In this document: positions 17,183-26,176 of the stretch, in pieces | Layout of the letters: each line of letters starts with the position of its first letter | Numbering within the stretch: the stretch's first letter is position 1 | DNA from: Haloplanus salinus | Lineage (GTDB): Archaea > Halobacteriota > Halobacteria > Halobacteriales > Haloferacaceae | DNA length: 64,000 bases | Reading direction: 5' to 3' | NCBI RefSeq assembly: GCF_003336245.1 | Contig: NZ_QPHM01000001.1 | Location: 2,732,113-2,796,112, forward strand | Notes under the pieces: generated by a model | Told to the model about the DNA's origin: nothing | Databases searched by the model: none | What the model saw: the letters and a program-made list of their open reading frames with translations, nothing else | Position numbers and translations under genes: made by a program

Positions 17183-17932
17183 ATGGTAGCCGACTTCGAC
17201 GTCGAGTTCATCGAACGCGACGACCGGAACGCGCGGTTCCTGGTCCGTGGAGCGACGCCGGCTTTCGCCAACGGGGTTCGTCGGGCGATGATCGCCGACG
17301 TGCCGACGTTCTCCATCGACACCGTCCGGTTCGTCGAGAACTCGTCGGTCATGTTCGACGAGATGATCGGCCTCCGCCTGGGGCTGGTGCCGCTTTCGAC
17401 CCCCCTCGACGACTTCGAGGTGGGTGACGAGGTGACGCTGGCGCTGGACGTGGAAGGCCCGGCGACGGCCTACTCGGGCGACATCGAGACGTCCGACGAG
17501 CTAGTACGGCCCGCCGACGACAACATTCCGATCATCGAACTCAAAGAGCAACAGCGGATCGAACTCGAGGCCGACGCCGTGCTGGACCGTGGCCGCGACC
17601 ACGCCAAACATCAGGGCGGCGTGGCCGTCGGCTACCGACACCTCCAGCGCGTCGAGGTCGTCGAGGATGCGGGCGAGTTCGACGAACAGGAGCCGAACAT
17701 CCTGCGCGGGGTCATCGAAACCGAGGACGGCGAACTCGTGGCGACGAGCGAGTTCGACCACGACCTCACGAACCGCTACCCCGGCAAGAAACTCGATGTA
17801 CACGACGTGCCCGACGCGTTCGTCTTCCACGTGGAGACGGACGGATCGTTCAGCGTCGAGGAACTGGTCACGCGCGCCGTCGAGTCCATCGGCGACCGCG
17901 CGGCGGAACTGGAAACGAAAGTCGCAGTTTAA
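17183..17932 (+). CDS. rpoD: DNA-directed RNA polymerase subunit D
   Basis: This 249-residue archaeal RpoD is the homologue of bacterial alpha and eukaryotic Rpb3 and forms the assembly platform with RpoL. The N-terminal dimerisation domain contains [28 protein letters not shown] and [14 protein letters not shown]. Some archaeal D subunits carry an Fe-S cluster domain; this protein has no cysteine at all, so that cluster is absent. It is in its standard position after S11. Confidence 0.97.
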   Translation: MVADFDVEFIERDDRNARFLVRGATPAFANGVRRAMIADVPTFSIDTVRFVENSSVMFDEMIGLRLGLVPLSTPLDDFEVGDEVTLALDVEGPATAYSGDIETSDELVRPADDNIPIIELKEQQRIELEADAVLDRGRDHAKHQGGVAVGYRHLQRVEVVEDAGEFDEQEPNILRGVIETEDGELVATSEFDHDLTNRYPGKKLDVHDVPDAFVFHVETDGSFSVEELVTRAVESIGDRAAELETKVAV

Positions 17933-18062
17933 GACCCCACGATGCCCCGAACCCCACCCACGCCGACGGTCGCCACGGTCGAAAGCGACGGCGTCGGCTC
18001 GCCCCGCGACGACGCGGGGACCGAAAGTGGTTTGAAGGGGCGACGGATACTGCGCACTGCGT

Positions 18063-18147
18063 GCAGGGATAGCCAAGTCAGGCCAACGGCGCAGCGTTCA
18101 GGGCGCTGTCCCATAGGGGTCCGCAGGTTCAAATCCTGCTCCCTGCA
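18063..18147 (+). tRNA. tRNA-Leu (CAG)
   Basis: This 85-base class II tRNA has acceptor stem GCAGGGA/TCCCTGC with discriminator A. Its anticodon arm is CAGCG-TTCAGGG-CGCTG with anticodon CAG. A long variable arm is present, and the T arm is GCAGG-TTCAAAT-CCTGC. A TATA-like GGTTTGAAGG at 18029-18038 about 30 bases upstream suggests its own promoter, which may also drive L18e and the genes that follow. A tRNA-Leu at this point in the operon is a known haloarchaeal arrangement. Confidence 0.96.
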
Positions 18148-18167
18148 CTCCCTTTTGGAGGAAGACA

Positions 18168-18518
18168 ATGAGTAAGACGAATCCGAGACTCAACAGTCTC
18201 ATCGCCGAGTTGAAGGCGGTTTCGCGCGAGTCCGGCGCCGGAGTGTGGCAGGACGTCGCCGACCGCCTGGAGAAGCCACGGCGCACCCACGCGGAGGTCA
18301 ACCTCGGGCAGATCGAACGATACGCCCGTAAGGACGAGACCGTCGTCGTACCCGGCAAGGTGCTGGGGAGCGGTGTGCTCGAAAAAGACGTTACCGTCGC
18401 GGCCGTCGACTTCTCGTCGACGGCGCGAACGAAGATCGAACAGGTCGGCGACGCCCAGCAGTTGGCACAGGTCGTCGAGAACAACCCCGAAGGCTCCAAC
18501 GTCCGGGTGATTCGATGA
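18168..18518 (+). CDS. rpl18e: 50S ribosomal protein L18e
   Basis: This 116-residue eL18 is found in archaea and eukaryotes only ([19 protein letters not shown], then [13 protein letters not shown] and [16 protein letters not shown]). It is a large-subunit surface protein. It begins 20 bases after the tRNA-Leu and overlaps rpl13 by 4 bases. Confidence 0.97.
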   Translation: MSKTNPRLNSLIAELKAVSRESGAGVWQDVADRLEKPRRTHAEVNLGQIERYARKDETVVVPGKVLGSGVLEKDVTVAAVDFSSTARTKIEQVGDAQQLAQVVENNPEGSNVRVIR

Positions 18519-18952
18519 GTCTCGCGGAGTTCGACGCCGACGTGGTGGTCGACGCCCGCGACTGCATCGTGGGTCGGGTCGCCAGCGAGGTGGCCCAGCG
18601 CGCCCTCGCGGGCGACCGTGTCGCCGTCATCAACGCCGAGGACGCGGTCATCACCGGCAACGAGGAATCGACGATGGACACCTACCGCAAGCGCGCGGAA
18701 CTCGGCTCCGACAGCGGGCCGTACTACCCCAAGCGCCCGGACCGCATCTTCAAGCGGTCGATCCGTGGGATGGTGCCCTACAAGAAGCCACGTGGCCGCG
18801 ACGCGTTCGAGAACGTCCGCGTCTACGTCGGCAACCCCTTCGACGAGGACGGCGACGTGCTCGACGGCACGTCGCTGGATCGCCTCTCGAACATCAAATT
18901 CGTCTCCCTCGGAGACGTCTCCAAGCAACTGGGTGCGAACGTCACATGGTAA
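18515..18952 (+). CDS. rpl13: 50S ribosomal protein L13
   Basis: This 145-residue archaeal uL13 has [21 protein letters not shown] at the start and the [23 protein letters not shown] core that binds 23S rRNA. Its stop overlaps the rps9 start in ATGGTAA. Confidence 0.97.
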   Translation: MSLAEFDADVVVDARDCIVGRVASEVAQRALAGDRVAVINAEDAVITGNEESTMDTYRKRAELGSDSGPYYPKRPDRIFKRSIRGMVPYKKPRGRDAFENVRVYVGNPFDEDGDVLDGTSLDRLSNIKFVSLGDVSKQLGANVTW

Positions 18953-19344
18953 CCAACACGAGCGGCAAGAAGAAGACGGCCGTCGCCCGCGCCACCGTAC
19001 GCGAGGGCGAGGGCCGCGTGCGCATCAACTCCCAGCCAGTCGAACTGGTCGACCCGGAGCTCTCGAAGCTGAAGATGCTGGAGCCGTTCCGCATCGCCGG
19101 CGACGACCTGCGCGACGCCGTCGACATCGACGTGACCGTCTCGGGCGGTGGCTTCGCCGGACAGGCCGACGCCGTCCGGACGGCCATCGCGCGCGGGCTG
19201 GTGCAGTATCACAACGACGCCGAACTCCGCGACGCGTTCATGGAGTTCGATCGGTCGCTGCTGGTCAACGACGTCCGGCAGTCCGAACCGAAAAAGTGGG
19301 GCGGCCCCGGCGCACGGGCCCGCTACCAGAAGTCCTACCGCTGA
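18946..19344 (+). CDS. rps9: 30S ribosomal protein S9
   Basis: This 132-residue uS9 begins [20 protein letters not shown] and ends in the conserved [11 protein letters not shown] tail, whose last basic residues reach the P-site tRNA. Middle segments such as [21 protein letters not shown] are typical. It is translated in the L18e-L13-S9-RpoN run. Confidence 0.98.
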   Translation: MVTNTSGKKKTAVARATVREGEGRVRINSQPVELVDPELSKLKMLEPFRIAGDDLRDAVDIDVTVSGGGFAGQADAVRTAIARGLVQYHNDAELRDAFMEFDRSLLVNDVRQSEPKKWGGPGARARYQKSYR

Positions 19345-19356
19345 GGTGACCCACCC

Positions 19357-19548
19357 ATGATGATCCCAGTCCGGTGTTTCACGTGCGGGAAGGTCATCGG
19401 CGAGCACTGGGAAGCGTACCAGTCTCGCCTCGACGCGGGGGAAGACCCCGCCGAAGTGCTCGACGACCTGGGCGTGACCCGGCACTGCTGTCGACGGATG
19501 TTCGTCTCGCACAAGGACCTCGTGGACGTGGTCTCCCCCTACCAATGA
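19357..19548 (+). CDS. rpoN: DNA-directed RNA polymerase subunit N
   Basis: This zinc-binding subunit (62-63 residues) corresponds to eukaryotic Rpb10. It contains the invariant VRCFTCGK (CxxC) and the adjacent cysteines in TRHCCRRMF that bind one zinc ion. Two consecutive ATG codons (19357, 19360) are possible starts. Its stop overlaps the ATG of rpoK. Confidence 0.97.
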   Translation: MMIPVRCFTCGKVIGEHWEAYQSRLDAGEDPAEVLDDLGVTRHCCRRMFVSHKDLVDVVSPYQ

Positions 19549-19724
19549 GTCAGGGACGCTACAACCGCTACGAGAAGGCACGCATCCTCGGGGCACGGGC
19601 CCTGCAGGTGTCTTACGGCGCCCCGGTGCTGGTCGAGACGGACCAGAGCGAGCCGATCCTCGTCGCGGCCGAGGAGTACGACGCCGGCGTGTTGCCGTTT
19701 ACGGTCAGGCGGGAGGGTAGATGA
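19545..19724 (+). CDS. rpoK: DNA-directed RNA polymerase subunit K
   Basis: This 59-residue subunit is the archaeal counterpart of Rpb6/omega. It contains [22 protein letters not shown] and the FTVRREGR end that grips the polymerase clamp. ATG 19,545 overlaps the rpoN stop in ATGA; longer readings of this frame upstream merely run antiphase through rpoN. Its stop overlaps the enolase start. Confidence 0.97.
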   Translation: MSQGRYNRYEKARILGARALQVSYGAPVLVETDQSEPILVAAEEYDAGVLPFTVRREGR

Positions 19725-20926
19725 CGCTGATTCGCTCGGTGAGTCTGCGCCGCGTTCTCGACTCGCGCGGGAACTCGACGGTCGAGGCGGACGTGTTGAC
19801 CGAGTCGGGCGGCTTCGGCCGCGCGGCCGCACCGAGCGGTGCCTCCACGGGCGAGTACGAGGCCATCGAACTGCCGACGGGCGAGTCCATCGCCGCGGCC
19901 CGTCAGCACGCCGTCCCTCGACTGGTCGGCGAAGTTCACGCGGGTAACCAGCGCGAAGTCGACGCTGCCCTCCGCGCCGCGGACGGCACGGACGACTTCT
20001 CCGAGATCGGCGCCAACAGCGCCGTCGCCGTCTCGATGGCGGCCGCCAAGGCCGGCGCCGACGTGCTCGGCGCCCCCCTGTATCAACACTTGGGTGGCAC
20101 CTTCCGTGGCGACAACTTCCCGATCCCGCTCGGGAACGTCGTCGGGGGCGGCGAACACGCCACGGAAGCCACCCACATTCAGGAGTTCCTCGCCGCCCCC
20201 GTCGGCGCCCCGAGCGTCTCCGAAGCCGTCTTCGCCAACGCCGCGGTCCACGACCGGATCGGGGCGTTGCTGGACGAACGCGGAATCGCCGCGGGTACGG
20301 GCGACGAGGGCGCGTGGGCACCTCCAATCGACGACGCGACGGCGCTCGAACTCGTCGCCGAAGCCACGGACGACGTGGCCGACGACGTCGGCTTCGAAAT
20401 CGGCGTCGGCCTCGACGTCGCGGCGTCGGAACTGTACGACGCCGGCGACGGGGTCTACCGCTACGGCGACGCCGAGCGGACGCCGGCGGAACAGGTCGAC
20501 TACATCGCCCGCCTCGTCTCCGAGTACGATCTCGCGTACGTCGAGGATCCGGTCGAGGAGAACGACTTCGACGGGTTCGCCGACCTGACCGATCGGGTCG
20601 GTGACCGGACGGTCCTCTGTGGCGACGACCTGTTCGTCACGAACGTCGACCGCCTCCAACGCGGTATCGACGAGGGGGCGGGCAACGCGGTCCTCGTCAA
20701 GCCCAACCAGATCGGGACCCTCTCCGACGCCGTGGACGCGGTGGAGCTGGCGACCCGGAACGGGCTGCAGGCCGTCGTCTCCCACCGGTCCGGCGAGACG
20801 GAGGACGCGACCATCGCACACCTCGCCGTGGCGACCGACGCCCCGTTGATCAAGACGGGGACGGTCGGCGGCGAGCGAACTGCCAAACTCAACGAACTCA
20901 TCCGCATCGCGGAGGACGCTGTATGA
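19721..20926 (+). CDS. eno: Phosphopyruvate hydratase (enolase)
   Basis: This 401-residue enolase converts 2-phosphoglycerate to phosphoenolpyruvate. Visible landmarks are [13 protein letters not shown], the mobile loop [10 protein letters not shown], metal ligands in [10 protein letters not shown] (Asp), [11 protein letters not shown] (Glu) and LCGDDLFVT (Asp), the catalytic Lys in [11 protein letters not shown], and the SHRSGETED loop. All active-site residues appear intact. Enolase within the ribosomal operon is typical of haloarchaea. It overlaps rpoK and rps2 by 4 bases. Confidence 0.98.
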   Translation: MTLIRSVSLRRVLDSRGNSTVEADVLTESGGFGRAAAPSGASTGEYEAIELPTGESIAAARQHAVPRLVGEVHAGNQREVDAALRAADGTDDFSEIGANSAVAVSMAAAKAGADVLGAPLYQHLGGTFRGDNFPIPLGNVVGGGEHATEATHIQEFLAAPVGAPSVSEAVFANAAVHDRIGALLDERGIAAGTGDEGAWAPPIDDATALELVAEATDDVADDVGFEIGVGLDVAASELYDAGDGVYRYGDAERTPAEQVDYIARLVSEYDLAYVEDPVEENDFDGFADLTDRVGDRTVLCGDDLFVTNVDRLQRGIDEGAGNAVLVKPNQIGTLSDAVDAVELATRNGLQAVVSHRSGETEDATIAHLAVATDAPLIKTGTVGGERTAKLNELIRIAEDAV

Positions 20927-21711
20927 CAGACAACGACAACGAACTCGAAACCCCTGACGGCGAGGCGGAGGCGGAGGCCGCGGCCGAGGAGGCCGCCGCC
21001 CCCGACGACGCCGCGCCCGCGGACACTGAGGAACCGACCGTCGAGGCGGCCGACGAGGCGGCCGAGGCCGACGAAGAAGCAGCCGACGAGGACGCCACCC
21101 CGTTCGACGACGACGTGATGCCCGACGACGAGGCGGACCTCCTCATTCCCGTGGAGGACTATCTCGGCGCCGGCGTCCACATCGGCACCCAACAGAAGAC
21201 CGAGGACATGGAACGGTTCATTCACCGTGTCCGTGACGACGGCCTGTACGTGCTGGACGTGAGTCAGACCGATCGGCGCATCCGCACGGCCGCGGACTTC
21301 CTCGCGAACTACGCGCCCGAGCAGATCCTCGTGACCACCTCGCGCCAGTACGGCCGGTTCCCGGCCGAGAAGTTCGCCGAGGCGATCGGCGCCCGCGCCC
21401 GCACCGGGCGCTTCATTCCGGGTACGCTGACGAACCCGGACTACGACGGCTACATCGAGCCGGACGTGGTGGTCGTCACCGACCCCATCGGTGACTCGCA
21501 GGCGGTCAAGGAGGCCATCACGGTCGGCATCCCCGTCATCGCCATGTGCGACTCGAACAACCAGCTCAGCAACGTCGACCTCGTCATCCCGACGAACAAC
21601 AAGGGTCGACGCGCCCTGTCGGTCGTCTACTGGCTGCTGGCCAACGAGACGCTCGACCGTCGCGGTGCCGAACCCGCCTACGCCCTCGACGACTTCGAGG
21701 CGGGCATCTGA
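20923..21711 (+). CDS. rps2: 30S ribosomal protein S2
   Basis: This 262-residue uS2 has a core starting at about residue 75 ([23 protein letters not shown], with [18 protein letters not shown] and [14 protein letters not shown]). The first 70 or so residues are an extremely acidic Ala/Asp/Glu extension, a haloarchaeal hallmark that is probably disordered. It is the last gene of the conserved operon; the mevalonate kinase gene that follows in a number of archaea is not here. Confidence 0.97.
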   Translation: MTDNDNELETPDGEAEAEAAAEEAAAPDDAAPADTEEPTVEAADEAAEADEEAADEDATPFDDDVMPDDEADLLIPVEDYLGAGVHIGTQQKTEDMERFIHRVRDDGLYVLDVSQTDRRIRTAADFLANYAPEQILVTTSRQYGRFPAEKFAEAIGARARTGRFIPGTLTNPDYDGYIEPDVVVVTDPIGDSQAVKEAITVGIPVIAMCDSNNQLSNVDLVIPTNNKGRRALSVVYWLLANETLDRRGAEPAYALDDFEAGI

Positions 21712-21805
21712 GCCGGTCGACTGACTTTTCCCCGCGGCCGTACCACCCCGCCGAGCGACGGCGACGCGCGGAAAGGTTTTCGGTGGCCCGGCACTTCAAG
21801 TCGGT

Positions 21806-21883
21806 ATGAACCGCTTCCGGAGTGCCCGCACCGTCACGGATACGTCAGGTGACGGCTACGTCGACGGCGGGGGCCAGCGATGA
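21806..21883 (+). CDS. Short upstream ORF copying the N-terminus of the next gene
   Basis: ATG 21,806 opens a 25-residue frame (MNRFRSARTVTDTSG...) ending in TGA at 21881-21883, which overlaps the ATG of the next gene (ATGA). Its first 20 residues match the start of the metalloprotease (MNLFRSIRTVTGASG...) at most positions, and the DNA of 21806-21865 aligns with 21880-21939 without gaps. This is a diverged tandem duplication of the gene's 5' end. It may be a vestigial start that now acts as a coupled leader peptide, or simply decay. Confidence 0.5.
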   Translation: MNRFRSARTVTDTSGDGYVDGGGQR

Positions 21884-22842
21884 ACCTCTTTCGCAGCATC
21901 CGGACCGTCACGGGCGCGTCCGGCGACGGCTACGTCGACTGGCCGGCGGTCGCCGAGGCGGCCAAGGCCAGCACGGACGCCGGGCACCTCGACCTGAGCG
22001 ACGCCGAGCGCGCGGGCTATGCGGCGGACGTGCGCGACGCGCGGGACCGCCTCCGCTCGTTAGGCGACGTCGCGTTCGACCTCCCCGACGCCATCGAGAT
22101 TCAGAACCGTCACCACTGGATCGACGCCAACGTCGACACCTTCCAGCGGGTGATGGCACCCGTCGAGCGCGAAGCACCACGGGCGCTCTTTCCCGGCGTC
22201 ACCCGCGTCGTCAACACCGGCTCCCTCTCTGTCATGCTCGCCTTCCTCGGCCGGAACGTTCTGGGGCAGTACGACCCGCTCCTTCTCGCGGAGGCGGCGC
22301 CCGGCGACCGGGACCACGCCCTCTACTTCGTCCACCCGAACATCTCGGCCGTGGCCGAGACGCTCGACGTCGCGGAGGCCCGCTTCCGGCGATGGATCGC
22401 GTTCCACGAAGTGTCCCACGCCGCCGAGTTCGGCGCGGCCCCGTGGCTCTCGGCGCATCTCGAAACCCGCCTCGAACGTGGCGTCGACGCCCTCGCGGCG
22501 GGCGAGTTGGACCGCGAGGCGTTCGCCGAACTCGATACGGCGATGACGGCGGTGGAGGGGTACGCAGAACTCCTGATGGATCGGGCGTTCGATGACGACT
22601 ACGCCGACTTACGGGCGAAACTCGACGCTCGGCGGCAGGGTGGCGGTCCGGTCGCCCGACTCGCCCGGCGGCTGCTCGGCCTCGGGCTGAAGCGCCGGCA
22701 GTACGAACGCGGCGCGGCCTTCTTCCGCACCGTCGCCGACGCGCGGGGGTTGGACGGCGCGAGCGCCGTGTGGGAGCGCCCGGAGAACCTCCCGACGGAC
22801 GCGGAACTCGACCACCCCGAGCGGTGGTTGGCGCGGGTCTGA
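21880..22842 (+). CDS. Zinc-dependent metalloprotease, DUF2342 family
   Basis: This 320-residue soluble protein carries an HExxH motif (HEVSH, residues 176-180) in the context RWIAFHEVSHAAEFGAAPWL, and VEGYAELLMDRAF downstream, which supplies a likely third zinc-ligand Glu. It fits the DUF2342 putative hydrolase family, annotated in many actinobacteria and archaea as associated with coenzyme F420 biosynthesis. That association is by phylogenetic profile and the substrate is unknown. The N-terminus is preceded by a duplicated copy of its first 20 codons. It lies 170 bases after rps2. Confidence 0.85.
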   Translation: MNLFRSIRTVTGASGDGYVDWPAVAEAAKASTDAGHLDLSDAERAGYAADVRDARDRLRSLGDVAFDLPDAIEIQNRHHWIDANVDTFQRVMAPVEREAPRALFPGVTRVVNTGSLSVMLAFLGRNVLGQYDPLLLAEAAPGDRDHALYFVHPNISAVAETLDVAEARFRRWIAFHEVSHAAEFGAAPWLSAHLETRLERGVDALAAGELDREAFAELDTAMTAVEGYAELLMDRAFDDDYADLRAKLDARRQGGGPVARLARRLLGLGLKRRQYERGAAFFRTVADARGLDGASAVWERPENLPTDAELDHPERWLARV

Positions 22843-22854
22843 CACGTCCGTGGC

Positions 22855-23685
22855 TCAGGGTTCGAAGTCGCCTTCCTCCCGCGGACCGACGTAGGTGATC
22901 TCGACGCGACGACGAAGCCGGTACAGAGTGAACAGCCCCGTCGTCGAGGACCCGACCACGAGTAGCGTCTCGATCCAGCTAGTCTCGATGACAGGTCCGC
23001 GCCACTCGGCGAGGTAGACCCGGTAGTACGTCCCGTCCCCGGTTCGGATCGGTGTCTGAGGGACGTCCAGTCCGGCGTGGCTGGTCCCGACACCGGTCTC
23101 GGCGGCCCGTCCGATGGGGGTCGGAACCGATTCGGCGTCCCGGGACACGTCGGCCAGCGCCTCGGTCGGCGACGTTCGACGGAGCGACAGCTCACTCCGG
23201 TACAGGGTGCCGCTGGTGGCGACCCCATCCGGTGCCGTACCCCGTCGATAGACGGTGCCGTTCGCGACGACGTACGTCCGGGAGCGGTTCGCCAGCGTGA
23301 TGGGTTCGTAGATCGCGTCGTCGATCTGGACGTAGTCGTATCGGTCCGGACCGACGGCGAACGTGTCCGTCCGCTTGCCGGGGGTGCTGGCGTAGACCCC
23401 CGTGAGGACGGTGTGGTTCCGGACCAAGTGTCGCTCGAAGGCACACGCGCGGGAGGCGGCGCCGGCGCAGACGATCCTGTCACTTGGCGTCGTTCGAGGT
23501 GGGGCCTCGGACTCGTTCGCGAGGCCCACGCTGCCCCCGTCGACGACGACCCGTGTCCGCTCGTACTGGTAGGTCGGGTCGTCGAGATGGAGGGCAGGAA
23601 TCCAGATCGGCCCGGCGAGCAGGAGGACCGCGACGAGCGCGCGGAGCGCGTCGCGTCGACGCGGCGGGAGTGTCGTGGGGGACAT
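22855..23685 (-). CDS. Membrane protein with a large extracellular domain
   Basis: This 276-residue protein has one hydrophobic segment near the N-terminus (LRALVAVLLLAGPIWIPAL) and another near the C-terminus (IETLLVVGSSTTGLFTLYRL). About 190 residues between them are probably outside the cell and contain several N-glycosylation sequons (NHT, NRS, NGT) and two cysteines. No known family is recognised. The promoter side (about 23,700-23,720) has a TATA-like CCCTTATCAGT on the minus strand. Its 3' end lies 12 bases from that of the metalloprotease. Confidence 0.7.
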   Translation of the reverse strand: MSPTTLPPRRRDALRALVAVLLLAGPIWIPALHLDDPTYQYERTRVVVDGGSVGLANESEAPPRTTPSDRIVCAGAASRACAFERHLVRNHTVLTGVYASTPGKRTDTFAVGPDRYDYVQIDDAIYEPITLANRSRTYVVANGTVYRRGTAPDGVATSGTLYRSELSLRRTSPTEALADVSRDAESVPTPIGRAAETGVGTSHAGLDVPQTPIRTGDGTYYRVYLAEWRGPVIETSWIETLLVVGSSTTGLFTLYRLRRRVEITYVGPREEGDFEP

Positions 23686-23760
23686 TGCCGGACGCCGCCC
23701 CTCGATACTGATAAGGGTTCGGTCGAGTGCGGCCGGCGGACGGTCGCCCGGTGGCGCGAA

Positions 23761-23988
23761 TCAGCGCCGGCGTTTCGCGCGCCACTGTCGCCCGACGTAG
23801 TCGAGATACGCCATCAGCGCCCCGCCAACGAGGAGGCCGCCGCCGACCGCCACGAGCGCCTGCAGTGGCGTGGCGCCGGCCGCGAGGGCGACCAACCCGC
23901 CCGAGCAGCCGACGAGCACGACGAAACCGAGTTTGAGTCGTTTCGAGGCGACCGCTCGGTCCTCTTCGGAGAGACTGGGACCGACCAT
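23761..23988 (-). CDS. Small membrane protein with two spans
   Basis: This 75-residue protein starts MVGPSLSEEDRAVASKRLK and contains two hydrophobic segments (LGFVVLVGCSGGLVAL and LVAVGGGLLVGGALMAYL), ending in a basic tail (GRQWRAKRRR), so both ends are probably cytoplasmic. Its ATG overlaps the stop of the upstream NTF2-like gene by one base (TGATG), indicating coupled translation. Function is unknown. Confidence 0.75.
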   Translation of the reverse strand: MVGPSLSEEDRAVASKRLKLGFVVLVGCSGGLVALAAGATPLQALVAVGGGLLVGGALMAYLDYVGRQWRAKRRR

Positions 23989-24374
23989 CAGCCGACGTAG
24001 GGTGTACTGACGTGCATGCCGACGAAGAGCCACTCGGCCGCGTCGCCCTCGCCGCGGCGTTCCATCGTCCCGCTCCAGCGCGTCGAGAAGGCGTACTCGT
24101 GGTTCGCCTCCCGGTTCGTCCAGGTCATGAACACCGAATCGGAGAAGTAGGCGTAGCCGTCGCGCTCGGTGACCCGCAGGTCGTCGCTCTCGACCGTCCA
24201 GTCCTCGGTCGTCCGGGTCTGCTCGCGCAGGCCCTCGGCGATGGCGTCGTAGCCGACCAGCCGTTCGCCGACGCCGACCTTCACCACGTCCGGACGCTCC
24301 GCGAAGTACGGGTAGAGCGGTTCGCCCCGCCGGAGCGCCTCGTAGTACTCGCGGATGGTTGCCGCCGCGTTCAT
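23988..24374 (-). CDS. NTF2-like/SnoaL-fold protein
   Basis: This 128-residue protein has the cone-shaped NTF2-like fold pattern: an N-terminal helix (ATIREYYEALRRGEPLYPYF), VKVGVGERLVGYDAIAEGLREQ, and beta strands with W/F-rich ends (YAYFSDSVFMTWTNRE, WLFVGMHVSTP). Such proteins bind or process small molecules, or act as protein partners. No catalytic pair can be assigned. It is followed directly by the small membrane protein gene, with overlapping stop and start. Confidence 0.78.
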   Translation of the reverse strand: MNAAATIREYYEALRRGEPLYPYFAERPDVVKVGVGERLVGYDAIAEGLREQTRTTEDWTVESDDLRVTERDGYAYFSDSVFMTWTNREANHEYAFSTRWSGTMERRGEGDAAEWLFVGMHVSTPYVG

Positions 24375-24464
24375 GCGCGAACGTCACCGCGACGGGGGTT
24401 AACTGTTTTCAGGTGGAGCGACGACTCGGCGGAGCGTCGTGGCGCCGCCGAACACCTCCGGAAG

Positions 24465-24511
24465 GCGGAGGCGGCGGCGGCGGCAGCGGCGGCGGCGGCG
24501 GCGACGGCGGG
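24465..24511. repeat. GGC trinucleotide repeat
   Basis: A nearly pure run of GGC triplets with isolated interruptions (GGA, AGC, GAC) lies between the start of the NTF2-like gene and the stop of phoU. It is intergenic. Length changes by slippage are plausible. Confidence 0.85.
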
Positions 24512-24515
24512 CCGG

Positions 24516-25199
24516 TCAGTAGAGTAGTTCGTCGTCGTTCTCGGCCATGTAGAGGGTGCGGGCCGCAATGTTGACAGCGTGATCGCCGACGCGTTCGAGG
24601 TCACGGATCGTGAGGAGGAGGCGGGAGATGTCCCGCATCAGGGACTTGACCTCGGTCTCGTCCGCCCCGTCGGTGAGGTAGTCGCCCTCGATGAGGTCAC
24701 GAACGACGACTTCGCTCGCGGCCTCGCACATCGCGTCCACCCCGTCGTCGCGTTCGGCGACCGCGTAACACGCGTCCACGTCCTCGCCGGCGTAGGCGCT
24801 CATCGCGTCCTCCAGCATCTCGAGGGTCGCCATCCCGATGCGCTGCATGTCGACGTCGGGGAAGAGGTCACGTTCGGCGTCGAGGGCGTAGCCGCCGAGG
24901 TTGACGGCGAGGTCGCCGATGCGTTCGAGATCCGTGATGATCTTGAACGACGCCGCGATGAAACGCAGGTCGCTGGCGACGGGCTGTTGGAGGGCGATCA
25001 GATCGACGCACTCCCCTTCGAGTTCGAGATACATCTCGTTGATCTCGTCGTCGCCCCCGATCACCTCGCGGGCGAGTCGTTCGTCCTTCCGCTCGAGGGC
25101 GTCGAGCCCGGTCCGGAGCCGCTCCGCGACCAGCTCGCTCATGTAGAGAACGTCGCCGCGAAGCTTCTCCAACGACGACTGATAGTCCGTTCGTGCCAT
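24516..25199 (-). CDS. phoU: Phosphate signalling protein PhoU
   Basis: This 227-residue protein is made of two three-helix PhoU repeats, each with the metal-binding E/DxxxD pattern (FKIITDLERIGDLAVNLGGYAL in the first, LLLTIRDLERVGDHAVNIA in the second). PhoU couples the Pst transporter to regulation of phosphate genes and restrains uptake. It is downstream of pstB but has its own promoter region: a TATA-like GTTTTAGG (minus strand, about 25,220-25,227) 25 bases before the ATG, and a perfect inverted repeat at 25250-25271 farther upstream. It can thus be expressed apart from the transporter. Confidence 0.95.
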   Translation of the reverse strand: MARTDYQSSLEKLRGDVLYMSELVAERLRTGLDALERKDERLAREVIGGDDEINEMYLELEGECVDLIALQQPVASDLRFIAASFKIITDLERIGDLAVNLGGYALDAERDLFPDVDMQRIGMATLEMLEDAMSAYAGEDVDACYAVAERDDGVDAMCEAASEVVVRDLIEGDYLTDGADETEVKSLMRDISRLLLTIRDLERVGDHAVNIAARTLYMAENDDELLY

Positions 25200-25249
25200 A
25201 CGCCCGCCACGACACGGCTACCCTAAAACGTTGCCCCATGTCTACTGTT

Positions 25250-25271
25250 GACTATAGAGACATCTATAGTC
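25250..25271. promoter_or_regulatory. Perfect inverted repeat upstream of phoU
   Basis: Two 9-bp arms, GACTATAGA and TCTATAGTC, are separated by GACA. The centre is about 61 bases before the phoU ATG, just upstream of the inferred BRE/TATA region. This position suits a transcription factor site. The half-site GACTATAG recurs at 29874-29881 in the pstS promoter, supporting a shared phosphate regulator. Confidence 0.6.
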
Positions 25272-25294
25272 GATTCCAGCGGACGCCATCGCCG

Positions 25295-26170
25295 CTAGCC
25301 GAACTTGCCGGTGATGTAGTCTTCGACGCGTTGACTCTCGGGGTTCTCGAAGATTTTCTCGGTGTCGTCGAACTCGACGAGTTCACCCCCGGTGAGGAAG
25401 ACGGCCGTCCTGTTGGAGATGCGTGCCGCCTGTTGCATGTTGTGGGTAACGATGACGACGGTGTACTCCTCGGCGAGTTCGGAGATGAGGTCCTCGATCT
25501 GTGAGGTGGCGACGGGGTCGAGCGCCGATGCGGGTTCGTCCATCAGGATGACCTCGGGGTCGGGGGCGATGGCGCGGGCGATACAGAGCCGCTGTTGTTG
25601 GCCACCCGAGAGCTCCAATCCCGACTCGTCGAGGCGGTCGTTCACCTCGTCCCACAGCGCCGCCCGCTTCAGCGACTCCTCGACGATCTCGTCGTAGTCG
25701 CCCGGCTTGTTCTGGATCTTCAGGCCGTACGCGACGTTGTCGTAGATGCTCTTTGGGAAGGGGTTGGCTGACTGGAACACCATGCCGACCCGGCGGCGAA
25801 GCGCGACGGGGTCGACGTCGTCGTCGTAGACGTTCTTTCCGCGCAGGTAGAGGTCACCCTCGACGCTGGCGGCGTCGATGAGGTCGTTCATCCGGTTGAT
25901 ACACCGGAGGAACGTGGACTTCCCACAGCCCGACGGCCCGATCATGGCCGTCACCTGATTCTCCGGGATGTCGAGGCTGATGTCCCGAAGCGCCTGCTCG
26001 TCGTTGTACCAGACGTCGACGTTCTCGGCGCGGACGACGGTGTTCGCCTGCATCGTCGGCCCCGACGACTCGACGCTCCCGCTCACATCGGTTTCGACGA
26101 GCATGTCGTCGGTCGTCGGATCGTCGGTCGATTCCTCGCTCGCGTACTCCTGTTCCGGATTATCTGTCAT
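25295..26170 (-). CDS. pstB: Phosphate ABC transporter ATP-binding protein PstB
   Basis: This 291-residue ATPase powers the PstSCAB phosphate importer. It has the Walker A motif GPSGCGKST, the Q loop in [12 protein letters not shown], signature LSGGQQQR, Walker [13 protein letters not shown] and the H-loop His in VTHNMQQA. The [16 protein letters not shown] stretch is diagnostic of PstB. The first 45 residues are an acidic, probably disordered extension that bacterial homologues lack. It is 6 bases downstream of pstA. Confidence 0.97.
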   Translation of the reverse strand: MTDNPEQEYASEESTDDPTTDDMLVETDVSGSVESSGPTMQANTVVRAENVDVWYNDEQALRDISLDIPENQVTAMIGPSGCGKSTFLRCINRMNDLIDAASVEGDLYLRGKNVYDDDVDPVALRRRVGMVFQSANPFPKSIYDNVAYGLKIQNKPGDYDEIVEESLKRAALWDEVNDRLDESGLELSGGQQQRLCIARAIAPDPEVILMDEPASALDPVATSQIEDLISELAEEYTVVIVTHNMQQAARISNRTAVFLTGGELVEFDDTEKIFENPESQRVEDYITGKFG

Positions 26171-26176
26171 TGGTGA

